Assembly (NCBI GenBank): GCA_963969495.1
Contig: OZ018318.1
Location: 95,447,413-95,511,412, forward strand
Length of the DNA stretch: 64,000 nucleotides
Direction: 5' to 3'
Origin: Ceratothoa steindachneri
Taxonomy: Eukaryota; Arthropoda; Malacostraca; Isopoda; Cymothoidae
Shown: positions 1 through 12,270 of the stretch, piece by piece
Layout: each line of letters starts with the position of its first letter
How positions within the stretch are numbered: the stretch's first letter is position 1
Notes under the pieces: generated by a model
Databases searched by the model: none
What the model was told of the DNA's origin: nothing
The model's input: the letters and a program-made list of their open reading frames with translations, nothing else
Position numbers and translations under genes: made by a program

Positions 1-400
1 CCAGTGCCCGTTGACGGGTGCTTTTGGTAGCATTGGTCCGAGGTGTCGGCCCTTTGTTCCCATGTTGGTTGCCAGGCCAAAAAAAGCCTTGGGTCGAGTT
101 CCTTGGTGTGGCGGGATATCCATTGAACGCTACTCCGAGATCCTGGCCGTTGTGAAGGGAACTAGTAGGAGATTAGTAAGGGGCGTGCTTCGTTGTTGTT
201 CACCTGGTGAAAAATCGTTGGCCCCTTTGGGGACCGTCTGTGCTGCTTGATTGGGAGCCACGGCACGCCGAGGCTTGGTGACTCAGTCGGACGTACAGCA
301 GCACATGGAGCGTGCCTTCTGAAAGACTCCGAAACGACTCCGATCAATAGGCAGGAGCGACTCACACGGGGATAACTCACCAAACTCCCCTTTTTATATA
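1..400 (+). promoter_or_regulatory. GC-rich leader of the CR1-like LINE
   Basis: This stretch has no convincing ORF. It is GC-rich and directly precedes the Cys-rich start of ORF1, as expected for the 5' untranslated/internal promoter region of a CR1-like LINE. No specific promoter element was recognised. The assignment rests on position only. Confidence 0.45.
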
Positions 401-439
401 TTGATTGGTCACAATCAACGGAAATATAGGGTGTTCAAA

Positions 440-1480
440 ATGGCAGGCAAGAAAGGTCCAGCAGCGCTGAAATTCACGTGTGCCACATGTAATAAGGACA
501 AGTGGTGCGTTGATTTCCCGGAGGGCTGCTATGCAAAATGCCAACCAGGCAGTGTATGCACCACTTGCATCTTAAAGAAGAAAGTGAAATAAGTAGTGGC
601 CTACTACAGGGGAAGGACGACAGACCTCGAAAAGAAAATCAAGAGGTTCAAGGAGGAGAACTCCCACCGGATCCGCAGGCTTGAAGAGAAGTCAAACGAG
701 CTTTCGAGTCCTGTGGTAAACACCACCTCTGCAGAAAGGCCGGGCCCGAATGTGGCAGAAACACCAAAAGGAAAAAAAGAAAAAGAGAAAAAAGAAAAAA
801 GGAAAAGAAGAAAGAGAAATAGAATAAGAAAAGGTAGAAGAAGTTATTGAAAAGGATGACAAGGGGGAAAAGATAATAGAGAAGAAAAAGAAGAGAAAGC
901 AGAAAAGACTGAAAAGACCATGACGGGGAAGAGAGAGGAATCAGAGAGCTTGCCTCAGAAAATAAAGACTCCGAGCTCAGCAGGCAAATGTGCCAAGATC
1001 AGCCTTGTGGTTGATTCCCAGGCACGGGGCCTGCAGCCCCTGCTAGCAGCCCGCCTTCGCACAAGCGTTAAGGTGAGCTGCCTCCCAGGCTGTGGGAATA
1101 AGGAGGTAAGAGCTGAGGCCGAGAAAGTCTTATATTTCTGAGACTTCAGTCATTGCCCTTATGGTAAGTAGAAACGACCTCTACCTCAGAGGAGGTATGT
1201 TAGACCATACAGGCGAGATTACAAAGACGGTTATGGGCGCTGTCGACGACTGTGGTTTTAAAACCCGCAGACGCGTCGTGGTGGGGATGATCCTTAGGTG
1301 GTGTCCAAGCCGGACTGCCCACGTAAGGAAAATGTCGCTAAACCGGTGCCTTGCAGACCTCTGTACGGTGAGGGTGTCTTTTTTGTCGACCCCTAGGCCG
1401 TATTCTATAGTAGACAAGACCTCTACCAAAGGGATGGGGTGCACCTCTTCTTTAAGGGTAAGGCTTTCCTAGACAACCTC
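440..1480 (+). pseudogene. CR1-like ORF1: Cys-rich zinc segment, basic linker, SGNH-esterase-like domain
   Basis: The product would be the LINE ORF1 protein, an RNA-binding/esterase-like partner of the reverse transcriptase. I start at the ATG at 440. The first 50 codons contain a cluster of seven cysteines (CATCNKDKWC then CYAKC and CTTC), probably zinc binding. A lysine/arginine-rich, probably coiled-coil stretch follows (596-850). Three blocks in succession then resemble the SGNH/GDSL hydrolase signature: VVDSQ near 1008 (block I, Ser), SRNDL near 1167 (block III, Asn-Asp) and RDGVHL near 1430 (block V, Asp-x-x-His). Esterase-like ORF1 proteins are known in CR1/L2 LINEs. The frame changes at least twice (blocks I and V share a frame, block III is in another), and there are in-frame stops at 590-592 and 848-850, so it is dead. 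Confidence 0.75.
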
Positions 1481-1656
1481 ATCCATGATGTCGTGGAGCG
1501 CACCCAAAGGAGTCTCCGGCCCATTGGGTAGGCGGACGTACGCCAGTGCGCTCGAGTCACTTCCCATACAACCTTCTCGGAGGTTCTCAAAAATAGAGCC
1601 ACCGCGACAACAAAGAAGACGAGAAACGGAAGAGTATAGGTGGTACTACATTAGGA

Positions 1657-4400
1657 GACTCCCTAAAAGTTGTTCTGTTCAATGCGAGGTCAATCAGGAA
1701 CAAGTTTTTTGAGCTGCGTGGCCTCGTAGCGACGAAAGAACCCTAAATGGTAAACATCACCAAATCGTGGATAAAAACCTCAAACCGAGACTTTGAAGGG
1801 GGATTCACGGTTCCTGGCTACCAACTCTTCCACAAAGATAGGCCAGACCGAGAGGGTGGCGGTGTAATGTTGTATGTCAAGGATACAATCAAATCTACGA
1901 ACTCCAACATTATATCCGATCACGAGTTCCTAGGCGTTGGCCTAGAGATAGGTCCTGTCAGATACAGGACCCTGGTGCTTTACAGACCCCTTTCCAGATC
2001 TGTCGGAAAAGGCAGGGAACTGTACCAGCTGCTGGGTGAGCTTGTTAAAGGCAGAGTGTGCATCGTTATGGGTGACTTCAACAGACAAGTTGACTGGGAA
2101 ACCAGAGCACCCTGTGGCGAGAGCGCGCTACTCCTGGAGTTCGCCAACAACGAGTTCCTCACTCAATGGGTCAGAGAACCAACGAGAAGAGACAATATCC
2201 TCGACTTGTTCTTCACCTCTGAGGATGATATAGTTGAGGATGTCTCTGTAGGCGAAGAGCTTGGTGGCAGTGATCACCAGCTAGTTAGATATAGCGTCAA
2301 GATCCCTAAGGTAAGGTCTGTTGAGAGTCAATCATGGAAACTTGACTTGAGAAGAGCAGACTTTGCAAGCATTCGGGATGGGCTAACTGATGTAAGGCTA
2401 GCGGTATGCGAAGAGGTTGTGGATTCGTGGAACAATTTTAAAAATAAGTTCATGAGTCTTCAATCAAGTTGCATCCCTCTGAAATGCCTCCGTCGGTCTT
2501 CTGTTCAACCAAAGTGGTTTAATCGAGAAATCGGCCAACTGCTTAAGGAGAAGAGAAATGCTTCCCGGCGATAGAAGATCTCGGGTGCCTTTGACGAGTA
2601 CCGGAGGCTAGCCAGAAGAGTGAAGTCCAGCATAAGGGCGGCTAAGCGTACTGAGGGACCCCGAGGGGCAAGACTCTACAAGAAGAAACCCAAGTAGTTT
2701 TTGGGCTATGTAAATAGCCGTAAAACACTCCATCGTAGGATTGGGCCCTTAGTGGACGAGGGGGTTGCATTAACTCACTCAGATACAGAAAAAGTTAACC
2801 TTCTCAATGACTACTGCTCTTCAGTGTTTACTAAAGAGTGTGGTCCCATCCCCCAGCCCACGGATTTCTACTCGGGGGAAAAGCTAGAGGCAATGGGCAT
2901 CACCGACGGAGAAATAAAGAAGAAGATCGCTTACCTAAAGACGAATAAGTCCCCTGGACCGGACGGGTTTCTACCTAAAGTGTTGAAGGAAGTGTGCGAT
3001 GAAGTATCAGGACATCTGTGCGCTATCTTTAACATGTCAATCCATACCGGATGCGTTCCTAGAGACTAGTGTGAGGCGAAGGTGACTCCGATCTTCAATA
3101 AAGGAGACCCCAGCCATCCGTCAAACTACCAACCTATCAGTCTGACTCCGATAGTCGGTAAACTCAAGGAAAGCATGATGGTAGACAAAATGACGTCGTA
3201 TTTAGAGTCAAACCTGCTACTGAGGAGTTCCCAGCACGGCTTCCGAAGGCAATGATCATGCCTGACGAACATTGTGGAATTCTCCCACTTTGTGTTCAGT
3301 GAGCACGATCGGGACAAGGGGGTGGATGTGGTGTACTTAGACATTTAGAAAGCCTTTGAGATGGTACCACAACGCTGCCTTCTCCGGAAAGTGCGAGCGC
3401 TGGGCATATAAGGAAAAGTAGACGGCTGGATCGAGAACTAGCTAAGTGGCAGACGGCAACGGGTGGTGGTGAATGGACAGGGTTCTGAGTGGGTGCCCGT
3501 TACTAGCGGGGTGCCACAACGTTGTGTCCTGGGACCACTACTATTCATCATCTACGTCAACGACATGGACGGTGACATGGTGGCCAAGATTTACAAATTT
3601 GCCGACGATACCAAGCTTGGTATGAACGTTGCAAAGGATGGAAATACTGCCCGCCTGCAGGAAGATCTTGGGAAGATTGGGGAGTGGTCGGACACGTTTC
3701 AAATGCCTTTTAACGTGAACAAATGCCAAGGGATGCATATCAGCCACAGAATATCCTTAAGGGCACTGCTATTGAATCGAGTGACACTGAGAAGAACTTG
3801 GGTGTAACTATCACTAGCGACCTCAAGTTCTCGAAACAGTACATCGAGGCAAAGAAGAAAGCCCAAAGGATGTTAGGCTACATAAAACGCCAGTTTGGAT
3901 ACCATAACAGGGAGATAGTACTTTGTCTGTACAACTCTCTCGTTCGGCCGCACCTGGAGTATGCCGGACAATTTTGGAGTCCTTCGTTTCGAAAGGACAT
4001 CGCAAGGTTGGAACGCGTACAAGCTAGGGCAAACAAACTGATTCCCTCTATCCGACATAAAAGTTATGAGGATAGACTAAGGAAATTATATCGGTTCTCG
4101 CTGGAAACCCGTAAAAAGCGTAGTCAGCTCATCGTGGTTTTCAAAATACTTCGAGGGTTCGACAATGTTGACTACTGGGATATTTTTACACTGAGTCAGA
4201 ACAGAACACGCAATCACGGCTTCAAACTTGAACTAGAGCGTTACAACTTCAATCTGTTTGAAATTTTTTTTACCTACAGTATCTGCGGTAAGTGGAACGC
4301 AATTCCAGTGAAAGTTATCAACAGTGAATCTGTTCACCAGTTCAAGTCAAGACTAGAGAAAGTCTTGAAAAGTGGCCGTTTAGGGACGCAAAACAATTGA
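1657..4400 (+). pseudogene. CR1-like ORF2: APE endonuclease plus reverse transcriptase
   Basis: This is the pol protein of the CR1-like LINE, which nicks target DNA and primes reverse transcription. The endonuclease part (about 1657-2350) shows NARSIRNK, GGGVMLYV, GDFNRQVDW and the terminal SDHQLV block. The reverse transcriptase shows NKSPGPDGF (about 2950), a YLDI-stop-KAFEMVP block at 3337-3360, SGVPQRCVLGPLLF and the catalytic FADD at about 3598. The C-terminal part (3723-4400) has the usual NLGVTI and LVRPHLEYA motifs. One frame is kept from 1657 to about 3735 despite stops at 1744, 2572, 2695, 3067, 3253, 3346, 3409 and 3439. A single frameshift near 3740 moves the C-terminus to another frame. 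The catalytic Asp pair of RT is retained, but the gene is not translatable. Confidence 0.92.
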
Positions 4401-4545
4401 GCAGCCATGTGCCCGCTCGATTGCTAGTCCAAAGGTACCCTCTTTAAATGGACTGTAAGGTCTCCTAGGGTACTTTATTTCCTAGTAATTCCTTGTAACT
4501 GCTTGTACCACGAAACATGACCTAATGACCTTAGGGTGCAGCACC

Positions 4546-5014
4546 AAACAGGGCCTTCGAACTCTTCCCCCTCTTCTTCCTCTAATGCAGTTACCACAAA
4601 CGAGCCTGTTTTACAATAAGCGGTTGATTCTTGGCAGCCTTGCTGCTTTCTTTATTTTCTCCTGTGAAAAGGAAGGGGAAGACTGGTGTAGTTGAAGAAA
4701 TAAAGTATTTAAAGGAAGACTACAAACAAAGGGATGAGAATAGAACCAACTCACATTTAGACATTAAAAAGGGATAAAACGCCACTCAACTAGAGGTAAG
4801 TTGGAAGTGACCCTGAGGGAGTACAAGAGGCTACTTGTTTTTCCGAGATGAAGCTACAAAATACTGGTTACAATGATGTAAAATGAAAAGCCCCTTTACC
4901 GTATGTGAAACGCGAGAGGGAACGACCTACACCTAGAGAGGGTGGGGCCGCACTTGTGGGCGAAGCTTCATTCATTTCCGTTTGCCGACCATTTCCGAAA
5001 CATTTATCCATGAG
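4546..5014. other. Unassigned sequence between LINE and TA microsatellite
   Basis: I see no coding, RNA or transposon signal here. Its start is mixed in composition and could still belong to the LINE 3' tail. Confidence 0.4.
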
Positions 5015-5180
<166 letters not shown>

Positions 5181-5210
5181 AAAGTTCTCACATTAAAAAA
5201 TATACTCTCA

Positions 5211-5230
5211 CCTCCCAGTTCATTGGGAGG
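5211..5230. repeat. Short perfect hairpin
   Basis: CCTCCCA, a 6-base loop, then TGGGAGG form a perfect 7-bp stem shortly after the TA array. It may be chance or part of an element end. No function is assigned. Confidence 0.5.
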
Positions 5231-5775
5231 TTAAGATAAATGTCTCAATAGTATCATAAAATTCCAGAATATAATCATTCACACATTCTCGGCCTACATG
5301 TTCAAGCTAAGATGATCTTTGCTAACCCTGCCCGCCATTGGGAATAACTTTGCCTGAATCTTTGGCAATAAAGGATGGTGCTGAGGTGGCCACCTCATAT
5401 GTAAACTGGAAGGCAGTAAGCAGAGTCAACGGGACTACAAACCCAGTATATAATACCACCATATGCTTTGGTGGTTTTCAGTTTATGCAGTAGATAGTGA
5501 GACACGGTTTATACCAGCAGTTGACTATGTTCAAGAAAAGGATAAATGTTTGTCGAGCAGCCTGAATCTCGGTGGATAGAAGAGCAAGTCTTGAAGGAGG
5601 TAGGTGAGCATATAATAAAGAAAAGTAGAGTGAGGGTGCCTACCTAACAAGTAGGCTGTTTGATTCCCAATTATTATCATACGGGGTGAAAGAAAGTTGG
5701 TACAAAAGACGAGGTAGCGATTTAACAGAACAATGTAGAATGCTAAGCTGGCGCCAGAGAAGGCGTTGAGTCTCG
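5231..5775. other. Unassigned sequence before the palindrome
   Basis: Nothing convincing is visible. A 91-codon open frame on the minus strand has no recognisable motif. The right edge (about 5775) is where similarity to the right palindrome arm starts. Confidence 0.4.
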
Positions 5776-6870
5776 GCATGATGTAATGGCTGCCGGAAAA
5801 CCACATCGGCAGTCTCTTAAAGCGGTAGCAAACCCCGTCACATTTAACATCAAACCAACGGCGGGCGTTCGGGTGAAGAATGGCGTGGTAGAACCCTTTT
5901 CGGGGATCGATTTTAATTGCGTGTCAGTCGGCGCCTGCCTCCCGGTAGACCTTACTCAACGAGGGCCGGTGGAAGGATGGTGCCGTGTAGAGCCTCAAGG
6001 TGGAGAAGGGGGAAATATCGTACTGCATACGATAATCATCGCTATTCCGAATGACCACTAAGAGGCAATGGAGACACGTCTTATCTGTGGAGGGCTCGAT
6101 AACCTGATAGTGGAAGATTGCAGCGATGGTCTTCTTAAGGCTAGCTGCTGTATTCTCAAAATTTCGGTATCGGCCGAGAAAAACTTTCCCTCCCTTGCCA
6201 GCCGATGCTTTGGCGATGTTGGATGGCAAGTGGAGGCCGGTGCACACATGTCCAGGGATTAAATCACAGATGTGTTTCACACATTTACCCTTGGCCGGGC
6301 GAGCCAGCAGATCGAACACCGAAATCTGTTCATCTTCTCCGGCCTCGCCTCTCCTGCGTTTTACCGTGACACTATGTGGAGGGTTGGTGGCGCATCCTGA
6401 GGAGGAGCCTCTACCGGTCGAGAAGTTTTGATCACGGAACCTGGCAAGGGAGAAGGGCATACTCGTCGATAGCCTCGATTGCCTCCCGCATGCCGGGATC
6501 CTGGGCCAGCAGTCACTCTTAGTCGTCCTTCTCATCATGCGATGGCTCTATGATGTTCAGAGCCACAACCGCGGTAGCGATTCCATGGTCCCATCCCAAC
6601 AGACACTCCTGCTCCATTAGCTCGAAGTCACCAAGGTCCTCCCAATCCTCGTCTAGAGCCTTAACCTGTGGAAGAGAACGGGGGAAAGAGACCAAGGGCT
6701 CCAACGGTGTTCCGAATCACTCGCCAGAAGCCACGCTGCCGTGGTCGTTACCCGCCCTGACCTCCACGTCGATGACAAAGTGCTCTTGCGGAGAACGGAT
6801 AAAAATACATAGGGGGAAAGGGAGTGGGTGGAGAGACGTCGGGCCCTAACAAGACCTCCCCCATAGCCCA
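5776..6870 (-). pseudogene. DIRS-like retroelement, truncated copy (left arm)
   Basis: On the minus strand an acidic segment (LDEDWEDLGDFELMEQ, about 6620-6660) is followed by a 204-codon open frame (6538-5924). That frame ends in the start of a reverse transcriptase (RLYTAPSFHRPSLSKVYREAG). The right-arm copy shows the same order on its coding strand and continues into the rest of RT and an RNase H-like region. This copy is cut off at 5776, in the middle of the RT. The boundary with the I-like LINE on the other side (about 6870) is approximate. DIRS-like is an assignment by motif style; Gypsy-type cannot be excluded. Confidence 0.65.
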
Positions 6871-6989
6871 GCACTCCTTCTCCTACTCACTCCTTTCGCG
6901 CTCTCGGAGCGTCTAATTCTTCTTCTACCTCCGATTCCTGGCTGTGGCGGACGGGAGGCACTACAGACGTAGGCAGAGGACTAATAGGA

Positions 6990-9900
6990 CAAGAGCGCGG
7001 TTCTGTTGTAGATAACGGGGTTGATTTCAATGCCCGCCACCTGGGTGGACTACAACCAGGAGTTCTGCAGAATACCATTCTGGGCGCGTGGCCCTTTCCC
7101 ACCTTCCAGGCCAATAAGGGTTTTTCGACCTTACAACCATGGGAAAGGGGTTGGGTTGGAGGATGTGCGAATTACACCCGGCATGATACATCCTTTCTTC
7201 TCTTCGCTTTAGATACCTTCTTTCAGGCAGTAACTAGGCAGATGCTTCTTGATAGGAATTCTACTGTTATTTCACCGTACATTCCACCGTCATTCGACTT
7301 CGACTTGGTGGATGGTTGCTGTTTCCCTTTCTCTTGCTTGGAGATCTGAACGGTAGACATCCCCTCTGGGGACACTAATCGCTTAATCCCCAGGGTCAAG
7401 TCCTTGCCAACCCGATTGACGAGCTGGAGTTAGGTGTCCTGAATGTGGATTAGTTTACGCATCACTGGCAATAACTGCTTCGTTTTACTCTCTCGATTTA
7501 TCTGTGTGCTATACGAATGTGCATTCTGCTTTTCGGTGGGGGATCTGGTCGATAACCTCCATGGTAGTGATCACTTTCTCATTGAAATATCATTTTTGGA
7601 GCCGCTGCCGCCCGAGAGCCCTCCCCAATGGTGCTCGGCGCGGGCGCGGTGGTCGCATTTCACGAAATGACTGATGTAGCTGTCTCAGTCGAGGAGTTTA
7701 GGTCGGTTGAAGATGCCATTGATCTCTTCTCCGGTAACCTCTTCGCGGTGGGACTGACTACTATTCCTAGAAAGTCTGACCGTTTTACACGCCAACCAAC
7801 ACTTTGGTGGTCAGCCTAGTGTGAGATTGCCCTCAAACAAAAGCGTTATGCCTACATGCGCTATTATCGCCTCCCGAACGATTTCACTGTCACCAAATTT
7901 CGTCAGGCTAGAGCTAACTTCCAGGATATTTTAAAGCACGCCCGCCACTCTGCTTGGCGAGCAGACGTGTCTTCACTTGTCGGGAAGACCCCTTTAACAG
8001 AGGTGTGGAACCGAGTCAAGTTCCAGCAGGATTTGCCTCCCGTTCTTCAAGAGAGTGGGACCGTAATCTGGGACAGTTTTTCCATGGCGGATTCCTATGC
8101 GGCCGTTTCCTCCGAATTCTGTAGCATCTAATGTGTCTCGTGATGTCGCGGAAGGCCGCCGACTGTACTTTACCTCGAGAGACAGAGAAACCTTCAACGA
8201 TAGGTATACTCTGAGTGAGCTGCGCTCCGCTCTCGCTTCGTGCGCAGACACCGTCACTGGTCCAAACGATGTCCCGTACGCCTTTCCTCGACACCTGGGT
8301 GAGCGAGGCATGGCTTTTTTTTAGATTTGTTCGACAGGATCAGGGTAAAGGGCATCCTGCCAAATCCCTTTCGAATCGCTACTGTCCTCGCTTTTCACAA
8401 ATCAAGGAGAAATCACTCTACCACGACCGGTTTCCGCCCAATCTCTCTAACCTATTGCGTGTCAAATTTGATGGAAATTTGGTAAATGTTAGATTGACCT
8501 TTTTTCTATACTCGTGACGCCATTGGTCTTCTCCATATTGCAGCTTCCGATTGGCAAATGGTGTTTGCGATGCCTCCCTTCGTAGACCACACTACACTAC
8601 GGTGTTTTCGATTCGGAGAAGGCCTATGATATCGCATGGCGATAGAGTATAATGGGGACTCTCCATATCATGAGGGTGAGGGGACGCCTCTCAACGGTTA
8701 TATCAAAAATTTTGCGAGATCTTCGATTCCGCGTGTGGGTGGTGGAGCCCTCTTCAGCACATTAGAGGAGGAAGAAGGTGTTCCCCAGGCAAGTGTCCTC
8801 AGTGGTACACTCTTTGCCCTGAGGATCAACGGCATAACCTCCGTGCTGCTGCAAGATGTTCTCGCTATGCTCTAGCTTGGAAAAGTTTCGATCTTTTAGG
8901 CATGCTCGAGATGTCAAATCTGGAGCGTTAACTCCAACAGGTATTGAACTGCTTCTCTTGTTACGCCGAAGCGCACAGCCTGGAAGTGGTAGACTCGCAC
9001 CGTTCCCTTTGTATTGTATTTGACCAACGCCTCACCTGGGACGCTTATATTCGCAAACTTAGTGACTCTTGTACCCGCAGCATGGATATTTTTCGCTCCG
9101 TGACGTTCAGCGCCTGTGGCGCTGTCGAGCTACTGCCTTACTTTTTTATCTTTCCTTTGTTTGCTTTAAGCTTGCCTACGGATGCAAGTTTTATGTATTT
9201 GCACCCGAGCGTAAGCCTCGGGTGGTGTACTTGATCCAGAACAACGGCCTTCGCCTGGCGACAGGTGCCTTCCTTACTTCCACCATTCAGAGCCCAATCT
9301 CCAATGGGGAAGAGATGCCACTCTCACTCTTTCGTGCAAAATGCATCTCTCGCCTGTACTTACGAGCCCCGCCCATCCCTCAGTAGTCAGGGCTCTCACT
9401 GTATTCGCAGATGATCTCGTCGGTGCCTATGCTGCCGAGAGACGCAAGTCATATTCTAAGCCCTTCGTCTTTCTGGCTAGGAAACTCCTTAGAGAGCTAG
9501 GTATAGCTCTCTAAAAGGGTACCTCCTTTGACCATTTGTTGCCCTGCTCTGCTCCAAAAGCATCTACATCGCCGTGAGTATTGTGTTAGGCCTTTTTGGA
9601 CCAAATTTCCTGTCATGCTGAAATCGTGCTAGTGTATACGGATGGCTCCAATTCCCAAGAGGGGATCGGTTTTCACGTCATATCCCCTCTGTTTGAACTC
9701 AGCGAGGCTTGGCAAGGCGCTGGGGCTGGCTTTACGGCAGAGCTGGTTGCAATACACTGATCGATACGGGAGATTACGCAATGTGTCCGTTTCAGAGACC
9801 GGGTTGTGATTTATAGCGACTCATAAAGTGCCCTGAGTGCTCTCAGAGCATTGGAATCTCCGCATCCCCAGGTTTGGGATATCCGTGACGCCACGGTTTT

Positions 9901-10680
9901 GGCGAGGCAGGTGGAGGTCGAGATTATCTTCTGCTGGGTTCCTGGACATGCAATAATTGCGAGGAATGAGCGCACCGATGAGGGCGCCAAAGAGTCTGCG
10001 AAGAATTGGCGACTAGACCAGCGTTTTCCTCTTCCTCACACCAACTAGATGACGGGAATGCAGCAGCTTTCCGGGCTGCTTGGCAAAGAAGATGGGAGAC
10101 CGTCGAAGGAAACCTAAAGTTGATTGCTATTGGGCCGCAAATGTTCCCATGGACCTACTCACCAATGCTGCGCCGGCTTCAGGTTGCTTTCAGTCGTCTC
10201 CGAATTGGACACACTCGCGGGATGCACCACCATTTGATGGAGCACTTGCCTGCGCCTGACTGTGTTCCCTGCGTTATCAATCAGACTGTTCGGCACCTTC
10301 TTGTTGAATGTCCCAGTCTGGATGATCTTTGCTCCCATTACGTGTCACGGTACCGGGATGAGCAAGGTCGCTACTGCTTGGCCCTTGTACTCTGGACCGA
10401 TTTTTGCACACTGACTCATGGACTTTATGATTTTTTGTAAGAGACTGGCCTCCTGGACTTTATTTGACCTTCTTTTCTTTCTTTTTATAGGTCGCATGTT
10501 TCTGCACCGAACGGAGACGGGGCTACCCGTTGTTATGGTTGTTATTTGTTAGTTACATATTGTTTTTTGTTCTCAGTTATCTGTTTTTTAATATAGCCTA
10601 GTAGTAGGCTGTGTTGAGTACGGTGACTTATGCCTAAGTAGGCAGTCGCCAGATGGGCTACTACAATGAAAGAAAATGAC
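6990..10680 (+). mobile_element. I-like LINE with RNase H, left arm copy, degenerate
   Basis: The 3' end is most likely just after the TAGTAGGCTGTGTTGAGTA-like tail near 10600-10660, a segment also seen at the end of the third copy near 63030-63080. The domain order is endonuclease (about 7020-7620), reverse transcriptase (about 8100-9300) and RNase H (about 9626-10030), then a C-terminal domain ending at 10440. This order, with RNase H after RT, is typical of the I group of LINEs. The usual ORF1 with zinc knuckles is not present here, so the copy is probably 5'-truncated. Confidence 0.85.
7020..10440 (+). pseudogene. I-like ORF2: endonuclease, reverse transcriptase, RNase H
   Basis: The endonuclease part shows YIPPS (about 7280), GDLNGRHPLW (about 7350, after a frame change) and GSDHFLIE (about 7568). 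The RT part shows EGVPQASVLSGTLFAL at about 8778. The box expected to read Y-x-D-D is altered: left has a stop-LGK sequence and the right-arm copy has YLGE at the same place, so it was lost before the arms separated. RNase H shows all four acidic positions: YTDGS (about 9638), AELVAI (about 9740), YSDS followed by a stop (about 9812), and NERTDEGAK (about 9965). The last 144 codons (10006-10440) have the Cys/His spacing CVPC...HLLVECPSL typical of LINE C-termini. Many stops and frameshifts make it a pseudogene. Confidence 0.85.
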
Positions 10681-12270
10681 CCGCTAGCCATATAAGCGAG
10701 AGATATTAAGTTGATCACAAACGCAATCTATAACATATAAACGGCCTTCATTTTTCTTTACTCTTTTTGCCTGTGGAGAAGTTGAAAAAAATGTAGACTG
10801 GTTAACAACATCATGGATTCCTCGAAACATGTCCCTTTGTTTATCCGTAATGGGCTACAAAACCAAATAGAAATAGTTTATTCACGATTATATATGGAAA
10901 ACTCGGACTGGTGTTGGTTAGGCTACTAGATTATGCCACAACTTGTGTCACCATTTGTCAAAATGAGAAAAGATGTAGATAAGTTACTGATCGAAAATCC
11001 CACCCCCAAACTATGATTAAGAATGAGATAGAACGACAACAAAATTGTGTCAAAGTTACAGCGGTTGTTAAATTTACAAACGAGGATACCCACGCTTAAT
11101 ACCCTTTGGTATTTAAAGTCGTATTCATGGATACTGGCATGAAAAGGAAAGCAAGTGAGAATGGAATTCTAGCTTTCAGTCTTAAAATAACATCAGAACA
11201 AATAAAGAGTGATGAATTATTGTCCTAACATGCTTCTATTGCTATGCACTTGAAAAACCTACTGTATGTTAAGAGACTTTCAGCACAAAGGATATTTAAT
11301 GGTGTATTGAGTGTAGTTACAGATTGTACACAAGATTAAAACGTACAAAACAAATGAAAAAATGCATTCTAAAGTAGGGAAGCCACCCCACAATTGTGGT
11401 GGTGTAGCCAATAAAAAAATAATAGATAATAAGATGAGGATGAAGTCCATAAAGCTGAAGAGAACCAAAATTAGAGGTACAAAAGGGATTCAAAAGTCAC
11501 AGCCAACCATTACCACCCCACTCTATACATTGGACAATTTAAACCAGAAAAAATAAATAAGATTCTCGATTGTTGTCCTGCCCGCAAACTTGCTCCTCCT
11601 AGTTAATCCCAGAACATACTCTCAAGAACTCAACTGGATTCTAAGTAATAAAGACCAGAACTTAAGTAGTTCCAGCATGATCTACCATTCGCAGAAGGCC
11701 TTTATGTACATTACAATCCATCACAATTACTACAGAAAGATCCCACAACAGACGCGAGAAACAACCAAACACAACGAGGTAATACAGCAGCCCAACGGGA
11801 CCCAAAACTTATGGCAATAGAGAATCCTTCAGAAGAGACTATGGAGATAGAAACACCATTGGCGAACACTATTTCTAATAACAACAAATCCTTTACACAA
11901 GTAGTAGGAACGTGAAGAAGTTGAGGGCTCAAGAAATCAAGAGCTAGAAAGAGGCGAATAAACTCAAGAATTCAACCAGAGATTAAATGCCAGCGAGCGT
12001 AGAACATTCCCAGTAAATATTTCAAAGGAAATTATCCAGTGGATAAAGAATGGTTACTACAAGTACGAATTCTATACAGACAGTGAATTACACAAGATGT
12101 TAACAGAAGGATGTCTAAATATCCCGAGACAATTTTGTTATACAGTAAAAGAGGTAAAATTTCAAAAGACAAGATGGTGCAGAAAGAATTCATCATGCAA
12201 TTTCTGAGTCAGGTAAAGCGGAGAGTAAACAACAAATAGCAGTAAATTGAATCATAATGAAGCAAAGAAG
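10681..12270 (+). other. AT-rich stretch, probable upstream part of the Jockey-like LINE
   Basis: This stretch has no counterpart in the right arm. It lies between the I-like LINE tail and the recognisable Jockey-like endonuclease. Weak traces such as NGYYKYEFYTDSELHKML near 12050 could come from an ORF1, but I cannot identify it. Many stops are present in all frames. Confidence 0.3.

Larger units (their letters stand above)
1..4545 (+). mobile_element. CR1-like LINE, near full length, degenerate
   Basis: The order is a GC-rich leader (1-400), ORF1 with a Cys-rich zinc-binding segment and SGNH-esterase-like blocks (440-1480), ORF2 with an APE-type endonuclease and reverse transcriptase (1657-4400), and a short 3' untranslated tail. 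This is the architecture known for CR1/L2-type non-LTR retrotransposons. The composition is clearly more GC-rich than the AT-rich DNA that follows. The 5' end may lie outside the window. The exact 3' end is uncertain, because no simple repeated tail is obvious after 4400; I place it near 4545 where composition changes. It cannot be active, because both ORFs are interrupted. Confidence 0.85.

Noticed and set aside
5786..6061. 91-codon plus-strand frame conserved at 39937-39650 (minus), at first taken for a LINE ORF1
   Set aside because: The opposite strand carries the reverse transcriptase reading of a DIRS-like element in both arms, so the conserved frame is an antisense shadow.
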